From NCBI GenBank assembly GCA_900543585.1, contig UQRP01000055.1:1-9136 (forward strand): 9,136 nucleotides of DNA, in the 5' to 3' direction. Positions 1-6,615 of this stretch are shown here, piece after piece. Each line of letters opens with the position of its first letter. Position 1 is the first letter of the stretch. The notes below the pieces were generated by a model. That model searched no databases, was not told the DNA's origin, and saw only the letters and a program-made list of their open reading frames with translations. The translations under genes were made by a program, and so were the position numbers. Source of the stretch: an uncultured Prevotella sp. GTDB taxonomy: Bacteria > Bacteroidota > Bacteroidia > Bacteroidales > Bacteroidaceae.

Positions 1-51
1 ATTTCAAATTTAACTGACATGGTCCTGGTCCGGACTTTTTAAAGTGGACTC

Positions 52-279
52 ATGAATGGATTGCTAAGAGCATATCGGATTATGGATGTTTCACCGAACG
101 TTTCCATGTTGAGTCAATTCAGCTTCCTTAAATATGAAAAGCTGAAATATGGTTACTCCGGTTACAGCTCCGTGAGAATCGCCAACGGATACGTGGAACG
201 TTTGATTTTTACAGAACATGATAACGGAATTCGAATAAAGTTAGTTGAATTAGATAATACGCACTATGGAAACAGATAG
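52..279 (+). CDS. HigB/RelE-like toxin, apparently N-terminally short
   Basis: A 75-residue product resembling the C-terminal part of a RelE/ParE-superfamily (HigB-type) toxin, a ribosome-dependent mRNA endonuclease that its antitoxin holds inactive. The visible signature is a run like FSFLKYEKLKYGYSG, then SSVRI, VERLIFTE, and the ending LELDNTHYGNR-type tail (LVELDNTHYGNR), which I associate with Bacteroidetes toxins of this kind. The start used is the ATG at 52; an in-frame TAA at 40-42 blocks extension upstream. Toxins of this family are commonly around 95-110 residues, so an N-terminal helix seems to be missing. Either the gene is a decayed remnant or the short form is native. Its last 14 bases overlap the antitoxin gene, the usual toxin-first order of higBA operons. 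Family assignment is fairly sure; activity is not. Confidence 0.65.
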   Translation: MNGLLRAYRIMDVSPNVSMLSQFSFLKYEKLKYGYSGYSSVRIANGYVERLIFTEHDNGIRIKLVELDNTHYGNR

Positions 280-637
280 CAAGAATCCGATACCTTTCAA
301 AGCCGTACACCCCGGCAATATATTAAAAGAGGAATTAATAAGTCGTGGAATTCGGCAGAAAGACTTTGCCGAAAAGATAGGTATGCAGCCCACCCACCTC
401 AGCGCATTGCTCAACGGCAAACGCAATATTTCGGTCGAGATAGCAACCAAACTGGAGAAAGAGTTGGATATTCCGGCAAGTTTCTGGATGTCATTACAAG
501 ACCGCTATGAGCTCGACAAGAAAGAAATAGCAAAGCGTGAGACACAGCCCGAAACTTTCACCGTCACCATCCCTGCGCACGACCATAACCTCTTCCGCGA
601 CCTCATTCGAAGAATGGGCTGGGCATGTGCATTCTGA
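266..637 (+). CDS. higA: HigA-family antitoxin (XRE helix-turn-helix)
   Basis: A 123-residue antitoxin that should bind and neutralise the preceding toxin and repress their shared promoter. Residues about 14-72 form a Cro/C1-type HTH of the HigA (VapI) subfamily: HPGNILKEEL at 15-24, QKDFAEKIGM at 31-40, then the recognition helix and NGKRNIS at 50-56. The ending LDIPASFWMSLQDRYE (68-82) is typical of HigA proteins. The C-terminal part (TVTIPAHDHNLFRDLIRRMGW) looks complete, so this is a full-length gene. The ATG at 266 lies inside the toxin gene and no clear Shine-Dalgarno is seen, consistent with translational coupling. Its promoter would lie left of the window. It could alternatively be annotated simply as an XRE regulator, but the gene pairing favours HigA. 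Confidence 0.88.
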   Translation: METDSKNPIPFKAVHPGNILKEELISRGIRQKDFAEKIGMQPTHLSALLNGKRNISVEIATKLEKELDIPASFWMSLQDRYELDKKEIAKRETQPETFTVTIPAHDHNLFRDLIRRMGWACAF

Positions 638-763
638 TATTCCGACAAACCGTCTATTCTGATATTCCGCCGTTTTTACCCTGACATAAATTATCTTTGG
701 CAGGATAAAAACGGCGGAATGACGATGCCGCAAATTATTTATCAGAGGATAAAACGGCGATAG
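631..763. repeat. Direct repeats and 20-bp hairpin behind higA
   Basis: ATTCTGATATTCCG occurs twice, at 631-644 (spanning the higA stop codon) and 656-669. The second copy runs into an inverted repeat with arms 664-683 and 701-720 (19 of 20 positions pair, 17-nt loop). A further partial copy of the right arm, AGGATAAAACGGCG, lies at 746-759. The hairpin could end higBA transcription, but no T-run follows it, so a simple intrinsic terminator is not well supported. It may instead be a small intergenic repeat element. Confidence 0.6.
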
Positions 764-789
764 TAACAAGAAAGGGTGATAATGTGATT

Positions 790-817
790 TATTACATATT
801 ACATATTACATATTACA
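790..817 (+). repeat. Four tandem TATTACA heptamers
   Basis: TATTACA is repeated four times without interruption at 790-796, 797-803, 804-810 and 811-817. It forms the core of repeat B. The inverted copy at 1117-1150 carries the same heptamer periodicity with one substitution. Function unknown; the number of units could vary between strains by slippage. Confidence 0.85.
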
Positions 818-940
818 TTAAGGGGCTCCCACATGTAATTAGCCAACTGAATGCAGTTTTTCGTAAATATTCCAAAATCACAAATCACATTATCACACTT
901 TCTTTCCCATATTATCAATGAGAGAAAAAGAGACTATCGC

Positions 941-1020
941 GTACATTATTATATATAAGTATATATTATATACTTAATATGTATTATTTATATATTATAA
1001 GATATAATTCTTATAAATTA
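941..1020. other. Extreme A+T tract with small palindromes
   Basis: By direct count 73 of 80 bases (about 91%) are A or T. The tract holds a 19-base palindrome at 957-975 (arms AAGTATATA/TATATACTT) and a second inverted repeat at 995-1016 (arms TTATAAG/CTTATAA). It sits in the middle of the nested inverted repeats. No gene is evident. It would melt easily or bend; no origin protein or iteron-binding gene is present to support a replication origin. Confidence 0.75.
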
Positions 1021-1197
1021 TATTCTTTCTATGAATATCTTCATCGTCCTTTTTCCCGTCTGTACATGTCCGTCTGTATATGGCCAAGAAAGTGTGATAT
1101 TGTGATTTGTGACACACCTTAATGTAATATGTAATTTGTAATATGTAATATTTTGGAGATGCTTTGTGCGGCCCTACAATATTTTTTCAACTTTATC

Positions 1198-1228
1198 TGT
1201 GCTGATTGTTTTCTTTTTCGTATCTTTG
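1198..1228 (+). promoter_or_regulatory. Bacteroidetes-type promoter for mod-res
   Basis: The -7 element TATCTTTG at 1221-1228 fits the Bacteroidetes consensus TAnnTTTG exactly. A -33 element TGTG at 1198-1201 (consensus TTTG, one mismatch) lies 19 nt upstream. Transcription would start near 1235, giving a mod leader of about 285 nt. This is the only good promoter match seen between higA and mod. Confidence 0.65.
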
Positions 1229-1239
1229 CCCACGGAAAT

Positions 1240-1440
1240 CCCTGCCTTAGGGTGGGGAGGACAACATAGTGGAATTTAGCGTTTGCTATTTATTCAAAAC
1301 GTTCAGGAAACTTGGCGGTGGAAAGAACAATGTAAGAATAAAGAGCGAACGCCCGCGATATGCGTGGGCGTTTGACTTGTCTTACATTGTAGGTTTCCGC
1401 CAAGTACCTCTGAACGTGGACGAGTTCATACGTCCACGTT
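1240..1440 (+). promoter_or_regulatory. Structured RNA leader of mod with alternative hairpins
   Basis: Several exact pairings stack into one long hairpin: 1299-1306 with 1410-1417 (8 bp), 1311-1318 with 1397-1404 (8 bp), 1327-1337 with 1380-1390 (11 bp), and 1348-1357 with 1363-1372 (10 bp including one G-U, apical loop of 5). Immediately after it, 1413-1422 pairs perfectly with 1431-1440 (10 bp, 8-nt loop) and is followed by TTTT at 1439-1442. Bases 1413-1417 belong to both structures, so the outer stem and the second hairpin exclude each other, the geometry of an attenuator or riboswitch-like switch. A small hairpin at 1240-1252 lies near the predicted 5' end. No known riboswitch class is recognised. 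The region may instead be a mobile palindromic element carried upstream of the operon. Confidence 0.65.
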
Positions 1441-1481
1441 TTGCGTCTAAGGGGTGCTTGCGGGAGCCGCGTTTACAGAAT

Positions 1482-1519
1482 AATGTGCATACGCATTAAT
1501 AACTGAAAACTATTAATGC
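1482..1519 (+). promoter_or_regulatory. Hairpins over the mod translation start
   Basis: GCATTAATA at 1493-1501 pairs perfectly with TATTAATGC at 1511-1519, one base before the mod ATG, with a 9-nt loop. A competing 6-bp hairpin (1482-1487 with 1492-1497, including one G-U) shares bases 1493-1497. There is no Shine-Dalgarno-like sequence in the 20 nt before the ATG. Together this suggests mod initiation depends on local folding, perhaps linked to the longer leader structure upstream. Confidence 0.55.
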
Positions 1520-1520
1520 T

Positions 1521-3407
1521 ATGGCAAAGACTTTATTGGAACAGCTGCCCGAGATAGCTAAGGAAGGCCGGGCAGAAGCTCACCGTATCTTGGAGCGGTT
1601 AGGCAGCGGTACGCGCATCGGTCTGCAGACCAATGAGCTTGTACTGCCGTGTAAGGACGTCTCCGGAATCTTTCGTGGGCAACAACCGCAACTGCCCAAC
1701 GCTTTCAATCAGGCTGTGGGCGAGGGTCAGTGGATGAACCGACTTATCTATGGTGACAACCTGCTTACCATTCAGGCGCTGCTTGCCGGTGACCCTGACA
1801 GCGGCCAGCCCTCATTGCGTGGAAAGGTTGATCTGATTTATATTGACCCACCGTTCGACTCAAAGACAGATTATCGCACCCAAATTAGTCTTCCTGGTGT
1901 AAGCCTTGACCAAAAGCCGACAGTCATCGAACAGTTTGCCTATGCTGATACATGGCAAGAAGGGACAATATCCTACCTTAAAATGATATATCCCCGACTT
2001 TTGCTGATGCGTGAACTGCTTTCCGAAAAGGGAAGCATCTATGTTCATATAGATTGGCACGTTGGAGCCTATGTTAAGGTGATGATGGATGACATTTTCG
2101 GGAAAGAAAACAACATAAGGGAAATCGTATGGAGGATAGGTTGGGTATCCGGTTACAAATCAGCAACTAATAATTGGATCAGAAATCACGATAGTATTCT
2201 TTTCTACTCGAAGTCACAAGATTATAAGTTTAATAAAGAATACATTCCTTATCCATCCAATTACGTTAGAAGAGATGGGAATAAGCCCGTAGGAAAGGGA
2301 TACCCCATTGAGGACACATGGAATTGCAGCGAAATGGATACTCTAAACTCCATTGCAATTATGAGCTTCTCAAATGAGAAAGTAGGCTACGCCACCCAGA
2401 AGCCTGAAGCCCTATTAGAGCGCATTATCAAAGCGAGCAGCAATGAGGGCGACTTAGTCTGCGACTTCTTTGGTGGTAGTGGCACGACGGCAGCAGTGGC
2501 CGAGAAGTTAGGGCGTCGGTGGATAACGGGCGACATCGGCAAGCCCGCCTCGCTCATCATGCGCAAGCGGCTCATCGACCAAGATGCCAAGCCCTTCCTC
2601 TATCAGAGCATCGGCGACTATCAGAAGGAAGCCTTCAGAAGCAACAAACTTGTGAAGCGCATCGGCGACCTCAGCCAGATTGTGTTGGGGCTCTATGGCG
2701 CCCTGCCTTTTACCGCCGAGCAATGCGCCGACCGCAACTTTGGCTACATCAAAGGCACCAAGACGCTCGTCATGGCCGACAGCCCCAACCGGCTCACTAC
2801 TGCCGCTACTGTGCGGCGAGCCGTAGAAGCCAAGGCTTCGCTGCTCGGTGGCGACTGGCAGAAGGTGGTGGTGCTCGGCTGGAATTTCGCCTTTGACATC
2901 TCACAGGCTATCCAACAATACAAGGACAGTAATGTGGAAGTGCTTGTCATTCCACCCGACTTGATGGACAAACTCACCAAGAAAGGCTATGAGAAGCTTA
3001 TCCGTGACAAGACGGTGCGCTTCTCGTCGTTGCAATATCTTACTGTGAAGCCTATAGAGGTGAAAATGGATGGTGGACAAGACGAGTTGACGATATCGCT
3101 CGACAGCTATGTTTTGCTCTCGCCCGACAATATTCCGCTCGACGAGAAAGATAAGCCAAAGCTGCAAAAAGTGATGGCAGAAGACCCGTTGTCGCTCATA
3201 GAGTATTGGAGCATCGACCCTGACTACGACGGTATGACTTTCCGCTCCACGTGGCAGGACTACCGCGAGAATACCAGCAACGACAACGACGCGTTGCATT
3301 GTGTTTATAGTACCTGCCTGAAGGTGCCGCACAAGGAGCACCGGCAAGTATGCGTCAAGGCCGTGGACGTCTTCGGCTTCGAGAGTCAGGTGGTCATCAC
3401 ATTATAA
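1521..3407 (+). CDS. mod: Type III restriction-modification methyltransferase (Mod)
   Basis: A 628-residue DNA methyltransferase, close to the roughly 640 residues of EcoP1/EcoP15 Mod. It should methylate adenine N6 on one strand of an asymmetric site and provide sequence recognition for the Mod-Res complex. Motifs in order: IYGDN (76-80), catalytic DPPF (109-112), GSIYVHID (171-178), TQKPEALLERI (292-302) and the SAM-binding DFFGGSGTT (315-323). DPPF before FGGSG marks the beta class. The target-recognition region should lie between, about residues 195-290. Bases about 1860-2400 are far richer in A+T than the flanks (28-47% versus about 52-65% G+C in 60-base windows), suggesting an exchanged segment. 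The C-terminal 250 residues have no motif I recognise. The ATG at 1521 is preceded by hairpins and no Shine-Dalgarno. It is followed 19 bp later by res. The exact target site cannot be predicted. Confidence 0.92.
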   Translation: MAKTLLEQLPEIAKEGRAEAHRILERLGSGTRIGLQTNELVLPCKDVSGIFRGQQPQLPNAFNQAVGEGQWMNRLIYGDNLLTIQALLAGDPDSGQPSLRGKVDLIYIDPPFDSKTDYRTQISLPGVSLDQKPTVIEQFAYADTWQEGTISYLKMIYPRLLLMRELLSEKGSIYVHIDWHVGAYVKVMMDDIFGKENNIREIVWRIGWVSGYKSATNNWIRNHDSILFYSKSQDYKFNKEYIPYPSNYVRRDGNKPVGKGYPIEDTWNCSEMDTLNSIAIMSFSNEKVGYATQKPEALLERIIKASSNEGDLVCDFFGGSGTTAAVAEKLGRRWITGDIGKPASLIMRKRLIDQDAKPFLYQSIGDYQKEAFRSNKLVKRIGDLSQIVLGLYGALPFTAEQCADRNFGYIKGTKTLVMADSPNRLTTAATVRRAVEAKASLLGGDWQKVVVLGWNFAFDISQAIQQYKDSNVEVLVIPPDLMDKLTKKGYEKLIRDKTVRFSSLQYLTVKPIEVKMDGGQDELTISLDSYVLLSPDNIPLDEKDKPKLQKVMAEDPLSLIEYWSIDPDYDGMTFRSTWQDYRENTSNDNDALHCVYSTCLKVPHKEHRQVCVKAVDVFGFESQVVITL

Positions 3408-3410
3408 ACG

Positions 3411-3419
3411 TAAGGAGGA
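3411..3419 (+). promoter_or_regulatory. Strong Shine-Dalgarno for res
   Basis: TAAGGAGGA lies 7 bases before the ATG at 3427 and fixes that start. An earlier ATG at 3422 is out of frame and stops after two codons. A strong site here contrasts with its absence before mod, suggesting that Res is translated independently of mod rather than by stop-start coupling. Confidence 0.85.
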
Positions 3420-3426
3420 ATATGAA

Positions 3427-6312
3427 ATGACAAACGCAAGCAATGCTTCATTGGAATTATCGCGGCGACTGAGCGATGTGGCAACAAAGGCTTGGGAAGA
3501 CGGCACTATGCTTCAGCAGGTGACGCCCATCACAGCCGATTTGTTGAACTACTGGTTTGGCGATGCCCGCTGCGACCAGCGCAAGGTCAATTTCCACGAA
3601 GGACAGCGACAGGCTATCCTCAACATCATCTATCTGCATGAGGTGCTCAAGTCGAAGACCGTGCTCGACCACTATGAGCAGATTGCCCCTGACATGGTGC
3701 CACAACTCGACCTGGCACAGTTGGCTCAGGCAAAATACATGATACCCAAGTACGCCGTGAAAATGGCTACCGGTACGGGCAAGACATGGGTGATGCACGC
3801 GCTGATGATTTGGCAGATGCTCAACGCACTGCACGAGCCAGAGCCGTCGGGACGCTTCACCACCAACTTCCTCATCGTAGCTCCGGGACTGATCGTCTAC
3901 GAACGCCTGAAAGATGCTTTCTGTGGCCGGCAGAAGCGCGGGGAGGACAGTCGTGACTTTCAGACATGCGACTACTGTCTGAACCAGGAGCTTTTCTTGC
4001 CGGAGATGTACCGTGAGGAAGTGTTCTCGTTTATACAGAACAATACGGTGACTAAAGAAGAGGGTATCGGGCGCAAGGTGACCGGCAACGGACTGATTGC
4101 CTTGACCAACTGGCATCTCTTTGAAAACGAGACGGAAGACAGCAGCGACAATGATGAAACCACCGCTCCTGCCATCATTCGCGACCTGCTGCCCCTGCGG
4201 CCGGGCAAGGCTGCGGGCAACGACCTGAATACCATTGACGGCCGCGTGCTCGGCGGCACAGAGCTGGAATACCTCTCTGGTCTCAGCAATATTATGGTTA
4301 TCAACGACGAGGCGCACCATATCCATGAACTCAAACGCAATGGTGAGGTGGAGGAAGTGGAATGGCAGAAAGGACTCAACGCCATCGCTCAGCATAAAGG
4401 CGACCGCTTCATGCAAGTGGATTTTTCAGCTACGCCGTTCGATACGCGTGGCACGGGAAAGAACCTGACAAAATATTACTTCCCGCACATCGTTGTGGAT
4501 TTCGACCTACCCACGGCCATGCGCTTAGGACTGGTCAAGACGCTGTTGCTCGACCACCGGCAAGAGTTGACAGACCTTGATACGTTGGACTTTCATGCCG
4601 TGAGAGATGAGCGGGGTAAGGTGATAGGGCTGAGCGACGGACAGCGCGTGATGCTGAGAGCCGGACTGACCAAGTTGCGCAGTTTGGAGAAAGACTTCTT
4701 AGAGACCGACGAGTCGAAAAATCCCAAGATGCTTGTCATGTGCGAGGACACCAATGTGTCGCCGTTCGTCGTTGACTTCTTGCTCGGTGAAGGTCTCAAC
4801 AGCGAGGACGTGCTACGCATTGACAGCGATGCCAAGGGTAACGTGAAAGAAAAGGAATGGGATGAAGTAGAGACGCGCCTTTTTAACCTTGACCATCACA
4901 AGGCCCCAAAGGTCATCGTGTCCGTGCTGATGCTTCGCGAGGGCTTTGACGTAAACAATATCTGTGTCATCGTGCCTTTGCGTGCTTCCAACGCACCGAT
5001 CTTGTTGGAGCAGACCATAGGTCGCGGACTGCGTCTGATGTGGCGTGAGCCGGAATATGCGAGCACCAAACTGGAAGACCGAAAGCGGGTGCTCGTGCTG
5101 CATAAAGAGCCTAAGACATATATCGACATGCTCTCTATCATCGAGCATCCGGCATTCATACAGTTCTATAACGACTTGATTGATGGCGGTCTGGCCGGTG
5201 TTGACAGTGGCGATGTAGGGGCCGGAGGTGCTACGGGCGACATTATCCGCGTGGGATTGAAAGACGGCTATGAAGCTTACGACATGACCTGGCCCGTCAT
5301 CCTTCACGATGCGGAGGAAGAGCTACAGGAAGTGACTATCAACATCAATGAATTTGCACCCTTTACGGCTTTCTCATTGGAGATGTTGAGACACTTCCTT
5401 GCCACAGACGGTGAGACTTTTGTCTCGCAAGATGTTATCAGCAATACTCAATTTGGTCGTTACCGTGTGGATGCTAACTTGTTCACCGCAGAAAGCTACA
5501 ATGAGTATTTACAGAAACTGCTGCGTATCGTTACCACGCGTATGGACAACGAACGGCGTAAGGGCGGTTTCCCGATGATACAGATTGACGGGGCGCGCAT
5601 CGTGGCATTGGTAGATACCTATATCCGTACGCGGCTTTTTGGCAAGCCGTTCAATCCTTTCCAAGGCAATGACTGGAAGATTCTCTTGGCTAAGAATGGT
5701 GTCGTGACACAGCATATTGTGAAAGAGCTGGCTCGATCCATCTTCAAGATGCAAGCGGCTACCACGACGACACAGGCTGTTGTTCAGCAGGCAGCATTCT
5801 CTACTGTCAAGGTGCTGCGCATGCGCGAAAGCTATTCACAACCCTTGCAGAAGACCATCTACGAGCGGGTTCCTTTTCCCTCGCACGGTGGCGGTTTTGA
5901 GAAAGCATTTGCGAAATTTCTCGATATCGACAGCAGCGTGGAGGCTTTCCTGAAGATAGACGAGACACAACACGCCTTTGCCATTATCTACTATATCCGC
6001 GATGACGGCATGCTGGCCACTTACCATCCGGACTTCATGGTAAAGACGAAGGACAAAATCTATATCATTGAGACCAAAGGCAATGACAAGATAGACGACA
6101 AAAATGTGAGACTGAAACAGCAGTCCACTGTGCAATGGCTACGCCGCGTCAACGACCTTCCGCTGGAAGAACGTATGAGTCGAAAGTGGGAATATGTACT
6201 ACTCAGTGAGGATAATTTCTACACGCTCTCGGGCAGTGGTGCTTCTTTGGAGGACATCTGTATCCGTTGCCGTGTCTCGGCAGCAGCGGCCACTGGCAAT
6301 CTGTTCGGATAA
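3427..6312 (+). CDS. res: Type III restriction endonuclease subunit (Res)
   Basis: A 961-residue protein, the usual size for type III Res (EcoP15I Res is about 970). It hydrolyses ATP, moves along DNA after Mod recognises unmethylated sites, and cleaves. SF2 helicase signs: a Q-motif-like FHEGQRQA (56-63), Walker A ATGTGKT (114-120), DEAH box (294-297), SAT (334-336), REGFDV (504-509) and QTIGRGLR (529-536). The C-terminal nuclease of the PD-(D/E)xK type is visible as HPDF with PD at 868-869, then ETK with E882 and K884. All key residues are present, so the enzyme looks active. It lies 19 bp behind mod in the same operon and ends before a hairpin. No frameshift or truncation is seen. A related DEAD/DEAH helicase of another defence system is less likely because of the Mod neighbour and the nuclease motif. 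Confidence 0.93.
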   Translation: MTNASNASLELSRRLSDVATKAWEDGTMLQQVTPITADLLNYWFGDARCDQRKVNFHEGQRQAILNIIYLHEVLKSKTVLDHYEQIAPDMVPQLDLAQLAQAKYMIPKYAVKMATGTGKTWVMHALMIWQMLNALHEPEPSGRFTTNFLIVAPGLIVYERLKDAFCGRQKRGEDSRDFQTCDYCLNQELFLPEMYREEVFSFIQNNTVTKEEGIGRKVTGNGLIALTNWHLFENETEDSSDNDETTAPAIIRDLLPLRPGKAAGNDLNTIDGRVLGGTELEYLSGLSNIMVINDEAHHIHELKRNGEVEEVEWQKGLNAIAQHKGDRFMQVDFSATPFDTRGTGKNLTKYYFPHIVVDFDLPTAMRLGLVKTLLLDHRQELTDLDTLDFHAVRDERGKVIGLSDGQRVMLRAGLTKLRSLEKDFLETDESKNPKMLVMCEDTNVSPFVVDFLLGEGLNSEDVLRIDSDAKGNVKEKEWDEVETRLFNLDHHKAPKVIVSVLMLREGFDVNNICVIVPLRASNAPILLEQTIGRGLRLMWREPEYASTKLEDRKRVLVLHKEPKTYIDMLSIIEHPAFIQFYNDLIDGGLAGVDSGDVGAGGATGDIIRVGLKDGYEAYDMTWPVILHDAEEELQEVTININEFAPFTAFSLEMLRHFLATDGETFVSQDVISNTQFGRYRVDANLFTAESYNEYLQKLLRIVTTRMDNERRKGGFPMIQIDGARIVALVDTYIRTRLFGKPFNPFQGNDWKILLAKNGVVTQHIVKELARSIFKMQAATTTTQAVVQQAAFSTVKVLRMRESYSQPLQKTIYERVPFPSHGGGFEKAFAKFLDIDSSVEAFLKIDETQHAFAIIYYIRDDGMLATYHPDFMVKTKDKIYIIETKGNDKIDDKNVRLKQQSTVQWLRRVNDLPLEERMSRKWEYVLLSEDNFYTLSGSGASLEDICIRCRVSAAAATGNLFG

Positions 6313-6320
6313 CGATAAAA

Positions 6321-6359
6321 GAAAAATCCCTTGCAAATCATTTGATTTACAAGGGATTT
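6321..6359. terminator. Bidirectional terminator between res and tRNA-Leu
   Basis: Arms AAATCCCTTG (6324-6333) and CAAGGGATTT (6350-6359) pair perfectly; inside them 6335-6340 and 6343-6348 can extend the stem past one C-A mismatch. Read on the minus strand the hairpin is followed by TTTTTCTTTT, a good intrinsic terminator for the tRNA transcript. On the plus strand, 11 nt behind res, the T-run is weak, so it may end the mod-res mRNA less efficiently. Confidence 0.8.
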
Positions 6360-6373
6360 ATAGTGTTAAGGGG

Positions 6374-6455
6374 TACCTGGACTCGGGCTCGAACCGAGAT
6401 GCCTTGCGGCACTGGTGTTTGAGACCAGCGCGTCTACCTATTCCGCCATCCAGGC
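6374..6455 (-). tRNA. tRNA-Leu, anticodon CAA
   Basis: The 82-nt minus-strand sequence folds as a class II tRNA. The acceptor stem is GCCTGGA with TCCAGGT (one G-U at the end) and discriminator A. The anticodon arm is CTGGT, loop CTCAAAC, ACCAG, giving anticodon CAA (6419-6421), which reads UUG. The long variable arm is TGCC-GCAA-GGCA, and the T arm CTCGG-TTCGAGC-CCGAG. The long variable arm and A73 agree with leucine. CCA is not encoded (CCC follows) and must be added enzymatically. A clear promoter lies upstream and a terminator downstream, so it is probably transcribed alone. Its 3' end faces the R-M genes. Confidence 0.97.
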
Positions 6456-6486
6456 TTTTGCAGGCCATTATGCTGCAGATTGGTTG

Positions 6487-6518
6487 CAAAGGTACAATGA
6501 TTTTTTCTATTACCCAAA
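6487..6518 (-). promoter_or_regulatory. Promoter of tRNA-Leu
   Basis: On the minus strand TTTG (6515-6518) is followed after 20 nt by TACCTTTG (6487-6494), a full match to the Bacteroidetes housekeeping-sigma consensus. The start point would be near 6480, about 25 nt before the mature tRNA. Confidence 0.85.
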
Positions 6519-6615
6519 AGTTTGACGACTTTATTTTCGCGAAAGATATCATTCTACCATCTCTTCTCTTCCTCTATCTTCTGGGAGGCAACTGTACACC
6601 CTCTGATGTTATGCG

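Larger units (their letters stand above)
768..1150. repeat. Nested inverted repeats A/A' and B/B'
   Basis: Two repeat types are arranged A-B...A'...A-B'. A is present at 768-790 (+), 878-904 (inverted) and 1086-1112 (+). The pair 878-904/1086-1112 matches at 26 of 27 positions, and 768-790 matches 882-904 at 22 of 23. B at 790-823 and its inverted copy at 1117-1150 match at 33 of 34. The B pair therefore encloses the A pair, giving a nested palindrome of about 360 bp with about 180 bp in its centre. No recombinase or transposase gene is in the window and no coding sequence is evident inside. Candidates are a MITE-like element, an invertible segment, or an extended repeat used in RNA or DNA structure. 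Confidence 0.8.

Noticed and set aside
494..769. Minus-strand open frame of 91 codons over the higA end
   Set aside because: It overlaps the well-supported antitoxin and the hairpin region, and no family resemblance was seen.
768..1150. Replication origin with iterons and an A+T-rich region
   Set aside because: The layout is suggestive, but there is no replication-initiator gene and no DnaA-box cluster was noticed; too little to report as a feature.
1269..1499. Open frame of 76 codons in the mod leader, starting GTG
   Set aside because: It runs straight through the paired arms of the structured leader, has no Shine-Dalgarno, and its sequence is explained by the palindromes.
1521..3407. Phase-variable mod by simple sequence repeats
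   Set aside because: No homopolymer or short tandem repeat long enough to cause slippage is visible in the coding sequence.
3457..4416. Minus-strand open frame of 319 codons inside res
   Set aside because: It is the antisense of the helicase domain, where Walker A and DEAH motifs prove the plus-strand reading.
6374..6455. tRNA-Leu as an attachment site with a duplicated 3' end
   Set aside because: No second copy of the tRNA 3' segment was found in the left part of the window and there is no integrase; a copy outside the window cannot be excluded.
6358..6552. Minus-strand open frame of 64 codons
   Set aside because: It covers the whole tRNA-Leu gene and its promoter; a familiar kind of spurious call over a tRNA.
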